In this document: positions 8,856 to 16,731 of the stretch, piece after piece
Position numbering within the stretch: position 1 is the first letter of the stretch
How the letters are laid out: every line of letters begins with the position of its first letter
From: an uncultured Bacteroidales bacterium
GTDB lineage: Bacteria > Bacteroidota > Bacteroidia > Bacteroidales > FEN-979
Assembly (NCBI GenBank): GCA_903877385.1
Contig: CAIRDP010000067.1
Coordinates: 62,001-126,000 of the forward strand
Length of the DNA: 64,000 bases
Direction: 5' to 3'
Notes under the pieces: generated by a model
Seen by the model: the letters and a program-made list of their open reading frames with translations, nothing else
The model's database searches: none
Told to the model about the DNA's origin: nothing
Translations under genes and position numbers: made by a program

Positions 8856-9630
8856 ATCCCTTTCACATAGCCATTGGATCGGAAAATTCACCGATAAGGA
8901 ACTGACTCCCGGGGAGGAAACCAGGCTTTTATCACAGGCATCCCATAACCCCCTGCTGAGAAATGAACTCAGGCTCGACATGGATATCAATGAACTGTTC
9001 GACGACTATGACAGGATACAACTATCGGAAACCATCAGAAAGACAATCCGGAAAGAAAGGGGCAGGATAATAATACCGGCTTACCTGAAAATTGCCGCTT
9101 CCGTTATTATTTTGCTGGCACTTTCAACCCTTACCGGACTTATTTTTACTTTTTTGGAGCATAATTTCCAGCCTCCTGAGCTATCAGGCAACCCCTTCCT
9201 CAACTCACAGTCAAGGGGATTGCTGTGTTTTTTACCAGGTCACAGTAGGCCCTCCCTGCCTTCCACTCCATTAAAGAGAAGAGAACTGGCTCAAATCACT
9301 ATGAGCAATAATCCTTATACCCCAAGGCCGGAGTATGAATTTCTTGTAGGTACAGTCACAAGAGATATCTCCCTGTTCGTGATTTCGCCGCTTCCGAGGG
9401 TGAAATGCCGGTCGGACAGCCAGCTTAAATTCAGTTGGAAATGGCTCAGGGGCCCTGTCCCGGTGAGCCTTGAGATTACCGATAACCATGGCCGTATTGT
9501 GCTGAATCAAGTGCAAATGACCGATGACAGCTATGTGCTGAATACCCGGCATTGGGCCAGGGGACTTTACTATTATAAAATTTCAGCAGGGGATGAACTC
9601 GTCACTGTAGGAAGCATTTCAATGTACTGA
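8848..9630 (+). CDS. Single-pass membrane protein, likely anti-sigma factor
   Basis: A 260-residue protein with no family I can name with certainty. The N-terminal 75 residues are acidic and helical (FTDKELTPGEE, NPLLRNEL), in the style of the cytosolic segment of Bacteroidota anti-sigma factors. One transmembrane helix follows (about residues 78-105). The C-terminal 150 residues should be periplasmic and end in a beta-rich module (SLEITDNHGRIVL, GLYYYKISAG) resembling an Ig-like or T9SS-tail fold. It overlaps the sigma gene by 8 bases and is followed after 6 bases by the CHAT protease. Holding the sigma factor at the membrane is inferred from order and topology, not from a recognised domain. 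Confidence 0.65.
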   Translation: MNESLSHSHWIGKFTDKELTPGEETRLLSQASHNPLLRNELRLDMDINELFDDYDRIQLSETIRKTIRKERGRIIIPAYLKIAASVIILLALSTLTGLIFTFLEHNFQPPELSGNPFLNSQSRGLLCFLPGHSRPSLPSTPLKRRELAQITMSNNPYTPRPEYEFLVGTVTRDISLFVISPLPRVKCRSDSQLKFSWKWLRGPVPVSLEITDNHGRIVLNQVQMTDDSYVLNTRHWARGLYYYKISAGDELVTVGSISMY

Positions 9631-9636
9631 AAGGCC

Positions 9637-11001
9637 ATGGATGCAAAAAGCGTAATATATATTGTTTTTTTTCTGCTGGTAATCCCCCGTTTTTTATCCT
9701 TTACCTGGGCACAGGTTCAGGATATCAGGGGATTGATATCCGATATTGCATCGCCTCAGCGAAATCTTGACCTTGGGATGTTGCCGTTTAAGGGTTCCTG
9801 TTCTTATTCCTCACTTGATGCAATTGCGCGAAAACCGGTGAGTCCCGATACAAACGTTCAGATGACAGGCTTTACGGCTGGTAAAATTGACGGGTATAAC
9901 CCTGCAATGCTTCTGATGATGCAAAGCCTGATGTCAAGGCAGGAAATATTGCTGGAGTATTTCACATCCGACACTATGATTTATATTGTTGCATTAACAA
10001 GGGAATCGGTCGGTGTTTATTCAACCCGCACCAGCCGGCAATTCTGGAATGAGGTAAACATATTCCAGAGAAATATAAGGCTGGCCGATTTCGGAGATAG
10101 CAGGAAGCAGTCAGAAGATATCAGCGGGGTGTTGCTCGGAACTGTTTTCAAAAAGATTAAAGGGAAGACAAAAGCTGTGATCATTGCGCATGATGCTCTC
10201 TATGGGTTCCCGTTTGAAGCGCTCACTTACCCCGGGACCGGGTCAAACGGCGTAAAAACAAGGTACCTGATCGAAATTACCGAAGTTGTTTATAATCATT
10301 CGACTGCTCAATGGCTGAGTTCAAGGATCGGCAGTAAAATCAGCCGCGCAAAATCAAATCCTGGGGATAATCTCGCATTTGCAGGTTTCTCACCGGGATT
10401 TGAGTACAGTGAATGTATCCAGGAGCTGCGAAATTCAGATCATGAAGTAAGCACAATCGGAAAGATGTTCAGAGCAAGGGGAATGACCGACATCATTCTT
10501 CTGAATGAAAATTCAAAAGAATACAATTTCAAATCAATTGCCCGTTTCAGTAACATACTTCACATTGCCACCCATACTATTGTCAGCGAAGAACGACCTG
10601 AAATGAACGGGCTGCTCTTTTATGAATTCGGATCGGAACGAGGTAATGATAATAATTCTGAGGATGGTCTGCTTGCTGTTCATGAAATCTGCGAACTCCG
10701 GATCCCTGCCGATCTTATCGTAATAAATGCATGTGCTTCGGCAAACATCAGGGGCAGGATCGGTGTGAACTGGTTTTCCTGTTCCGATTGTTTCATGCAG
10801 GCCGGGGCAAAAAACGTTCTCTGTACATTATGGAATGTTTCTGACCGCCTGGCTGAGAAATTCATGGTAGAATTCTATAAAAACTATCTATCCGGCATGT
10901 CCTTCAGCAGAGCTCTTCAAAAGGTGAAACTCGGCATGATCAATGAACAGTCAACTTCTTTGCCGATAAACTGGGCAGCCTATGTGCTGATAGGAGAGTG
11001 A
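9637..11001 (+). CDS. Secreted CHAT-domain cysteine protease
   Basis: A 454-residue protein with an N-terminal signal peptide (hydrophobic residues 6-25, cleavage near TWA-QV). The C-terminal 290 residues form a CHAT (caspase-like) domain: GFPFEAL, the histidine motif HIATH (His309, His313) and the cysteine motif INACAS (Cys366), then AGAKNVLCTLWNV and FYKNYLSGMS, all typical. Unlike most CHAT proteins it has no visible TPR repeats; only about 130 residues precede the domain. It should act as a protease outside the cytoplasm. It is the third gene of the sigma/anti-sigma unit, so the periplasmic part of the anti-sigma-like protein is a plausible substrate (inference). Confidence 0.88.
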   Translation: MDAKSVIYIVFFLLVIPRFLSFTWAQVQDIRGLISDIASPQRNLDLGMLPFKGSCSYSSLDAIARKPVSPDTNVQMTGFTAGKIDGYNPAMLLMMQSLMSRQEILLEYFTSDTMIYIVALTRESVGVYSTRTSRQFWNEVNIFQRNIRLADFGDSRKQSEDISGVLLGTVFKKIKGKTKAVIIAHDALYGFPFEALTYPGTGSNGVKTRYLIEITEVVYNHSTAQWLSSRIGSKISRAKSNPGDNLAFAGFSPGFEYSECIQELRNSDHEVSTIGKMFRARGMTDIILLNENSKEYNFKSIARFSNILHIATHTIVSEERPEMNGLLFYEFGSERGNDNNSEDGLLAVHEICELRIPADLIVINACASANIRGRIGVNWFSCSDCFMQAGAKNVLCTLWNVSDRLAEKFMVEFYKNYLSGMSFSRALQKVKLGMINEQSTSLPINWAAYVLIGE

Positions 11002-11008
11002 AAATAAG

Positions 11009-11386
11009 CTAACGGCTGGCGACGGCTTCTATTTCGATAAGCGATCCCAAGGGAAGTGCAACAACTGCATATGCTGCTCTTGCTGGTGGATCCTCAGTAA
11101 AATATGTTCCGTAAATCGTATTTACTTTTGAGTAATTGGCCATATCGCTTAACAGACAAACTGTTTTAACAACATCCCTGTAGGTGTACCCGGCTTCGTG
11201 GAGAATGGCCCCGATATTCTTCATGACTTGCCTGGTTTGTTCTTCAATGCCGCCTTCCACAAGCTTGCTGGTAGAAGGGTCAATAGCGATCTGCCCCGAA
11301 ATAAATAACATCCCGTTTGCTTCAACAGCCTGGCTGTATGTTGCTATGGCTTTGGGTGCGTCGGAGGTTGATATGATCTTTTTCAT
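11009..11386 (-). CDS. ridA: RidA family enamine/imine deaminase
   Basis: A 125-residue RidA (YjgF/YER057c/UK114) protein that hydrolyses reactive 2-aminoacrylate and related imines made by PLP enzymes. Seen: LFISGQIAIDP, the EEQTRQVMKNIGAIL helix, VCLLSDM, and the C-terminal PPARAAYAVVALPLG block with the conserved arginine that binds the carboxylate. Length is normal. It lies 110 bases downstream of lptD on the same strand and converges with the CHAT gene, 7 bases apart. No dedicated promoter is evident. Confidence 0.95.
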   Translation of the reverse strand: MKKIISTSDAPKAIATYSQAVEANGMLFISGQIAIDPSTSKLVEGGIEEQTRQVMKNIGAILHEAGYTYRDVVKTVCLLSDMANYSKVNTIYGTYFTEDPPARAAYAVVALPLGSLIEIEAVASR

Positions 11387-11496
11387 TTCTTTATACTGTT
11401 TTGATTTTTATCATTTATTTGTTTCAGTCCTGGTTGATCGTTAAATTGTCACCATCCCGCATCCCGCATCGGCACGAAGTGCCCCCATCCCTCCAT

Positions 11497-14253
11497 CTAA
11501 TTTACATAGTCCCTGAAATCCTTCTTTTTGTTCAGCTTGAGATCCTGCAGCATTGCAGCTTTTATATTGATCGAAAAATTCCAGCTCTGCTGTCCTCCTT
11601 TCGGGATCCACCCGAAACTCATCTCCCAGCAATGGAGATCACGGTATACCTGGATGGAAGTATACGATAACTGCCCGTGAGTGAAATCCCATCCCGTTGC
11701 TACGGTAATCTTCCATTTCGGGGTAATATTAAGCTGCCCGTTTATGCTGAAAGTCTGAACAACCGCATCAACATTATGTTTGTAGGTTGCATTAAAGGTA
11801 TTGGTATAATGAAAATTATACGCAACGCTGAAGTTCCAGGGAATATCAAAATCAACATAATAATCATAATCTGGCACAGCCTCCATCTTTTCCTGGGTGG
11901 TGGCAGAAGTGACCGATGTTGGAGAGCCGGACGTGGCAGGTTTCTTCTTCTTGGCCTTTTCCGAGGAAAGGCTGTAATTAAAACCGATATCAAAGCTTGA
12001 ATTATCAAACTTCAGGAGCTTATTGTATGCTTTCAGGGTAGTTTCATTGATTCGCCTTCCGAGGCTGTCGTGTGCATACATATCCCATTGCCCTGCCAGT
12101 TGAATAGTGAGCCCTTTTATTATCGTACTTCGGGCAGATAACTGGAGAGGTGACCAGTTGAGGGAATCCTTCGCAATGTCATATGAAATGCGCAATGACA
12201 AATCATCGATAAGCGGGATCTTTTTTGTCCCGGTAACCGTATCTTTTTTGCTTCGCACTTTCATTTCAAGGTTATTGCTTAGGGCAAAGCTTACAACACC
12301 CGCCTTGTACTGGTTGGGAGAACCGTAAATACCCTGTTCGAAAATGGAATATTTCTGGGGATTTCGTTTGTTTGTGTCATTCTCGATATACCTGTAATAC
12401 CCCAGTTGGGATCCGGCGAAGTCGGGGGAGAATGAAAAAGCAACTGTCGGGGTCATCATATGCCTGATTGCAACTATCGGGCCTTTTTTAAACTGGTACA
12501 TCCCGTATATCCTTGTGTTGATGGAAGAGGAGAAATTGGCATCAATTGCATTTGCAAAGCCGCTTACCTGCCGGGTTCTGTAGCCCGGTTTGCTGGTGTC
12601 GCCGGGTGCCACTACAATTGTGTCGGTCTGGTAGTATTTCCTGATGGTTTTGAAATACATCCTGTCGGTAAAATTGATTGAATTCGTCCATGTTAAAAAC
12701 TTTAGCACACGAACCGAAGCGCTTATCGGGATTGTATGCCTGATGCCGTTTTGCAGGCTGTCGAGCCAGTTCCCTTTAAACAACAATGAGTCATGAGTGT
12801 TATAAGTGTTTTGCATGTCAAGGTTGTATTTGACACTTATATTCTCATACCATTTGAGGTTCCCAACAGGATTCTTCCGGCGGAAGGGATAAAACTGGTT
12901 TACCGACAGCGCAATCTGGGGAAGTATAATGCTGATGGTTTTTGAAAGAGTGTTCTGGCTGTGATTAAAGTTCAGGTTCAGGTAAACTTTGCCTCCGAAA
13001 TTTGTCGAATAGTTGATACTTGAAGTAAATGTATTCGAAAGATAATTCTGGGCGCTTGAACTGAGGTTGTATTGATTATAAGTGTTGCTGACAATGTTTA
13101 CGTTTGCCGAGAATGATGACTTGGGCCGGGCTTTCGGATCCTGGGTATGGGTCCAGTGAAATTCAAAATCCTTTTGTTTCGAAAAATCCGGAGCATCCTC
13201 AGACCCTATCCTGTTCAGGGCATAACCGAATCTCAACGAGCCGTTGTATTTATATCGTTTGTTATAACGCAGTGATGGCCTGATTGCCCAGCTTCCATGA
13301 GTGTAAATGTCCCCCACAACAGTCAGGTCCAGATACTGGCTTATGGCAAAGTAATAACCCAGGTTCTGGAAATAAAAACCCCTGGTGTCTGATTCTCCGT
13401 ACGTTGGCATGATTATCCCCGAATGTCTTCCCGAACGGCTCGGAAAATAACCGAAAGGGACAATAATAGGCGTGGAAACCCCGGCGATTTCCATAAATGC
13501 GGGACCGGTGATGACCCTTTTACCCGGGATCACCTTTGCCCTTCCGAAGCGGAATGCATAATGCGGATCTTCGGGCCTGTCACAGGTAGTGTAAGCCCCG
13601 CTTTTCACATAGGTGACGTCATTTTCCATCTTTTTAACCACGGTCCCATGCAGATACCCCTCATCCTGCTTTGTAAACACCGTTTTTATAAAACCCCTTT
13701 TACTAGTGTAATTATACCGTATCTGTTTTGATTTGAACGACAGCGCTCCCTGAGTAAATTCCGGAATACCCTGGTCTTTCCCGGTTGAATCGGGAACACC
13801 CTCGGCAAAAACCTCATTTTTCGGAAAATCGATTTCCAGGTATGCCGATTTCATGCTGATGTCTTCATACTTTACATCGGCATCTTTATACATATAGACT
13901 TTTTGCTTGTCGATTTCAAATCTCAGGGAATCATTTGCCTTGAATTCAACTTTTGATTTTAATGCTGCGGAAGACTTCTTTTTTTTGGGAAGGCTGTCGG
14001 TTTTTAGTGAATCCTTCTTAAGCAGGGCAGAATCGGGTTCAATATTGTTTTCTTTTTTCAGGGAATCAGGATGGATAACTTTTCCGTCGTTATCGCGGAT
14101 CGTTGTTTGCTGAAAAGACTTCCAGGCTGCGGATGTGTCGGAAGCTTTCTTTATCAACGTATCAGGAGTAACAGAAGATGCGGCATGCATATTAAACCCC
14201 ATAAAAATGAAAAGGAGCAAGAAGGTAGTTCTTGTTAATAATTTGGTTAACAA
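11497..14253 (-). CDS. lptD: LptD-like outer-membrane LPS assembly protein
   Basis: A 918-residue protein with a signal peptide, an OstA/LptA-like beta region (about residues 95-230: KQKVYMYKDADVKYED, ISMKSAYLEIDF) and a long C-terminal barrel rich in alternating aromatic strands. This is the Bacteroidota form of LptD, which inserts lipopolysaccharide into the outer leaflet. The chosen start is TTG at 14253, because it gives a complete signal peptide and no ATG lies upstream in frame; internal ATGs at residues 18 and 22 would remove most of it. A Ser/Lys/Asp-rich linker lies at about residues 25-95. The divergent neighbour is a cell-wall amidase, and an OstA-like protein lies close by, so this is an envelope-building region. 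Confidence 0.85.
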   Translation of the reverse strand: MLTKLLTRTTFLLLFIFMGFNMHAASSVTPDTLIKKASDTSAAWKSFQQTTIRDNDGKVIHPDSLKKENNIEPDSALLKKDSLKTDSLPKKKKSSAALKSKVEFKANDSLRFEIDKQKVYMYKDADVKYEDISMKSAYLEIDFPKNEVFAEGVPDSTGKDQGIPEFTQGALSFKSKQIRYNYTSKRGFIKTVFTKQDEGYLHGTVVKKMENDVTYVKSGAYTTCDRPEDPHYAFRFGRAKVIPGKRVITGPAFMEIAGVSTPIIVPFGYFPSRSGRHSGIIMPTYGESDTRGFYFQNLGYYFAISQYLDLTVVGDIYTHGSWAIRPSLRYNKRYKYNGSLRFGYALNRIGSEDAPDFSKQKDFEFHWTHTQDPKARPKSSFSANVNIVSNTYNQYNLSSSAQNYLSNTFTSSINYSTNFGGKVYLNLNFNHSQNTLSKTISIILPQIALSVNQFYPFRRKNPVGNLKWYENISVKYNLDMQNTYNTHDSLLFKGNWLDSLQNGIRHTIPISASVRVLKFLTWTNSINFTDRMYFKTIRKYYQTDTIVVAPGDTSKPGYRTRQVSGFANAIDANFSSSINTRIYGMYQFKKGPIVAIRHMMTPTVAFSFSPDFAGSQLGYYRYIENDTNKRNPQKYSIFEQGIYGSPNQYKAGVVSFALSNNLEMKVRSKKDTVTGTKKIPLIDDLSLRISYDIAKDSLNWSPLQLSARSTIIKGLTIQLAGQWDMYAHDSLGRRINETTLKAYNKLLKFDNSSFDIGFNYSLSSEKAKKKKPATSGSPTSVTSATTQEKMEAVPDYDYYVDFDIPWNFSVAYNFHYTNTFNATYKHNVDAVVQTFSINGQLNITPKWKITVATGWDFTHGQLSYTSIQVYRDLHCWEMSFGWIPKGGQQSWNFSINIKAAMLQDLKLNKKKDFRDYVN

Positions 14254-14283
14254 CTTCTCTTCCGGATTCTGAGGTTTATAATA

Positions 14284-14291
14284 TATCTTTG
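14284..14291 (+). promoter_or_regulatory. Possible -7 box upstream of the amidase gene
   Basis: TATCTTTG matches the TAnnTTTG consensus. It lies 157 bases before the ATG at 14448, leaving a leader of about 150 bases. No clear TTTG is seen 20 bases upstream. Confidence 0.35.
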
Positions 14292-14447
14292 TTTTGAAAA
14301 CAGACTGGATTAATGAATGAAAATCCTTGTTTTTCGAAGTTCAAAACTAATGAAAATACTTAGATTTTTTGAACTTTTTATGAATCTTTAACATTAAAAC
14401 AAAGGTTTTCAGGCGTTTACTTAATTCGTGCTGAGTTCTGCCCCAAC

Positions 14448-15680
14448 ATGCAAAAAACAAAGATCTTTTTACCTGCCTTCCTGATCATTGCCGTTCTATT
14501 TTTATTGTTATTCAGCGGAAATGCCAGTGCGCAGAAAAAAGTTGCAATAAAAAGGGTGGTTATAGATGCCGGTCATGGGGGCCAGGACCCGGGTACGATC
14601 GGCCGGCGAGCCAAGGAGAAAAATGTTGCTCTTGCCATTGCCCTGAAACTGGGCAATATGATCCAGAAAAACTGCAAGGACGTCAAGGTTATTTTCACCC
14701 GCGACCGGGATGTGTTCGTTGAACTGAACCGCCGGGCCCAGTTTGCCAACGACATGAAAGCAGACCTGTTTATTTCGGTCCATTGCAATGCCAACACCGA
14801 CCATTCACTTAAAGGGGCCGAAACATACGTGATGGGGCTGCATAAAACAAAAGCCAATCTTGAAATTGCAAAAACCGAAAATGCTTCTATCCTGATGGAG
14901 TCAGATTACTCAACACATTATGACGGCTTTAATCCAAACTCCGATGAATCCTATATCACATTTTCAATGTTCCAGGATGCTTATCTTGAACAAAGCATGG
15001 AATTTGCAGCCGAAGTCCAGAAACAGTTTGAAGAACGGGTGGGGATGAACGACAGGGGGGTGCGACAGGCCGGGTTCCTGGTTCTGTACAAGACAACCAT
15101 GCCAAGCGTATTAGTTGAAACAGGGTACCTTAGCAATCCTTCAGAAGAAACCTTCATGGTCACCGACAAGGGCCAGGAATTCATCGCCTCAGCCATTTTC
15201 AGGGCCTTTAAAACATTTAAGCAAAATGTTGAGCAGCCCGAACAGGCATTGAACCAGCAGTATCCCAAATCGTATGTGCCAAAACCCGAAACCACCCAGC
15301 AAATAAAACCCGCAACGGATTCTTCCCCTGCAAAACAAGTTTCATCGCCTGTTAAAAAAGTAAAGGTCCCTGCAGTGGTCCCTGCCGCTGAAGTACAGGC
15401 TCCATCCACTACCGGGATCTCCATCAGGGTTCAGGTTGCTTCCATGTCAAAGGAGGTCCCCACGACTTCTGCCGTTTTTGGCTCACTTATAAGTGTAAGG
15501 ATGTATGTGCATAACGGGATGTTCAAATATACGGTAGGCGGGGAGGTCACAATGGCAGCAGCTGAAAGATTATTGAATGAAGTAAAGGCCAAAGGTTTTA
15601 AAGATGCTTTTATCGTTTTCTTTAAAGATGATATTAGAATTACAAAAGAGGAAGCCCTGGCATCAGCGGGAGTAAAATAG
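14448..15680 (+). CDS. N-acetylmuramoyl-L-alanine amidase with SPOR-like tail
   Basis: A 410-residue exported amidase (AmiC/CwlD type, Amidase_3) that cuts the bond between muramic acid and the stem peptide during cell separation. It has a signal peptide (ASA cleavage near residue 28). Zinc ligands are His43 in DAGHGG, Glu57 and His112 in SVHCN; the catalytic region VETGYLSNPSEE follows. After a Pro/Lys-rich linker (about 270-320) the last 80 residues look like a SPOR peptidoglycan-binding domain (SIRVQVASMS, KYTVGG). It lies upstream of mlaD in the same direction, divergent from lptD; this amidase-MCE pairing fits envelope maintenance. Confidence 0.93.
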   Translation: MQKTKIFLPAFLIIAVLFLLLFSGNASAQKKVAIKRVVIDAGHGGQDPGTIGRRAKEKNVALAIALKLGNMIQKNCKDVKVIFTRDRDVFVELNRRAQFANDMKADLFISVHCNANTDHSLKGAETYVMGLHKTKANLEIAKTENASILMESDYSTHYDGFNPNSDESYITFSMFQDAYLEQSMEFAAEVQKQFEERVGMNDRGVRQAGFLVLYKTTMPSVLVETGYLSNPSEETFMVTDKGQEFIASAIFRAFKTFKQNVEQPEQALNQQYPKSYVPKPETTQQIKPATDSSPAKQVSSPVKKVKVPAVVPAAEVQAPSTTGISIRVQVASMSKEVPTTSAVFGSLISVRMYVHNGMFKYTVGGEVTMAAAERLLNEVKAKGFKDAFIVFFKDDIRITKEEALASAGVK

Positions 15681-15698
15681 TACAACTAATTTTAGTTT

Positions 15699-15706
15699 TA
15701 TCTTTG
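15699..15706 (+). promoter_or_regulatory. Possible -7 box immediately before mlaD
   Basis: TATCTTTG ends 9 bases before the ATG at 15716. If used, the mRNA would begin at or just before the start codon. No TTTG is seen at the right distance upstream, so confidence is low. Confidence 0.35.
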
Positions 15707-15715
15707 CAAAAAAAA

Positions 15716-16669
15716 ATGGCGGTAAAATATAAACGGGAGATCAGAATTGGTGTTGTCTTTATCATTGCCACTCTGGTGCTGATCTGGGGCCTGATGTACC
15801 TTAAGGGGCTTGAGCTATTGACGTCAAGCAGAACTTTTTATGCAGTTTATGAGAATGTGGATGGCCTGGTAGTATCAAATCCCGTTACCCTGAATGGTCT
15901 GCAGATCGGCCAGGTCAACGTGCTTGCATTTGACCGCCGCCATAACGGCAAAATTATCTGTGAGTTGTATATTAAAAGCGATTTTCCTTTTCCGAAAAAT
16001 TCCATCGCCCGTATCCGCAGCTCCAGCCTCCTTGGTTCAAAAGAAGTTGCCATCATACTCGGAACCGAAGCAGCAGCAGCTAAAACCGGGGATACACTCA
16101 AAACCGAGATCGAAGCTTCACTGGGCTCCGAAGTCAACAAACAGCTTCTGCCCCTGAAACACAAAGCCGAAAACCTGATCAGTTCAATCGATTCGGTGGC
16201 AACCATCGTTCAGCTCGTGCTCAACAGGAATACAAGGGAAAACCTGGTGCAGGCCATCGATCATGTTAAGGATGCACTGGCAAATATCTCCCACGCAACC
16301 TTTGACCTTGACACCCTGGTTTCAACCCAGCGCAGGAATATTGCCGGGATCATCATCAATGTGGAATCCATCAGTAAAAACCTTAAACAGAATAACGAGA
16401 AGATCACAAATATCATCAACAACCTTTCCGACGTGAGCGACTCACTGGCGAAAGCCAGGATCCCCGCAACTATCATGCAGGTCAACCTGGCGGTGAAGAG
16501 CCTTACCACAACCCTTGAAAAGATCAATAAAGGGGACGGATCGCTTGGATTGCTTTTGAATGACCAGAAATTATACATTGATGTTGAAAACGCCGCCCGC
16601 AACCTCAACCTGCTTATCGAGGACCTGAAGGCCAATCCAAAAAAATACCTAAAAATCTCGGTGTTTTAA
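15716..16669 (+). CDS. mlaD: MlaD/MCE-family lipid transport protein
   Basis: A 317-residue protein with a short basic start, one transmembrane anchor (about residues 10-28) and an MCE domain (about 35-115: VYENVDGLVVSNPVTLNGLQ, IGQVNVLAF, SSLLGSKEVAIILG). The remainder is helical and probably coiled-coil. MCE proteins shuttle phospholipids across the periplasm as the substrate-binding part of an MlaEF ABC transporter; no MlaE or MlaF gene is in the window. The ATG at 15716 is chosen over a TTG at 15704 that overlaps the -7-like box. It follows the amidase by 35 bases. Confidence 0.88.
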   Translation: MAVKYKREIRIGVVFIIATLVLIWGLMYLKGLELLTSSRTFYAVYENVDGLVVSNPVTLNGLQIGQVNVLAFDRRHNGKIICELYIKSDFPFPKNSIARIRSSSLLGSKEVAIILGTEAAAAKTGDTLKTEIEASLGSEVNKQLLPLKHKAENLISSIDSVATIVQLVLNRNTRENLVQAIDHVKDALANISHATFDLDTLVSTQRRNIAGIIINVESISKNLKQNNEKITNIINNLSDVSDSLAKARIPATIMQVNLAVKSLTTTLEKINKGDGSLGLLLNDQKLYIDVENAARNLNLLIEDLKANPKKYLKISVF

Positions 16670-16670
16670 A

Positions 16671-16723
16671 AGCGAAAAGCGAGAAGCGAAATGATATTTT
16701 TCGCTATTTCGCTACTTCGCTAT
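16671..16723. repeat. Octamer repeat array in inverted orientation (hairpin)
   Basis: The left arm holds three AGCGAA/AGCGAG units (16671-16692). After a short spacer the right arm holds TTCGCTAT, TTCGCTAC, TTCGCTAT (16700-16723). The arms can fold into an imperfect hairpin. It lies between the ends of the convergent mlaD and OstA-like genes, where it could work as a bidirectional terminator. The same octamer occurs at 29838, 41895 and 50817. Confidence 0.8.
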
Positions 16724-16731
16724 TTAATTTT

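Noticed and set aside
8274-11001. CRISPR type III-E (gRAMP/Craspase) locus
   Set aside because: A sigma factor and CHAT protease are present, but there is no array, no Cas7-11 gene, no TPR region, and the CHAT protein has a signal peptide.
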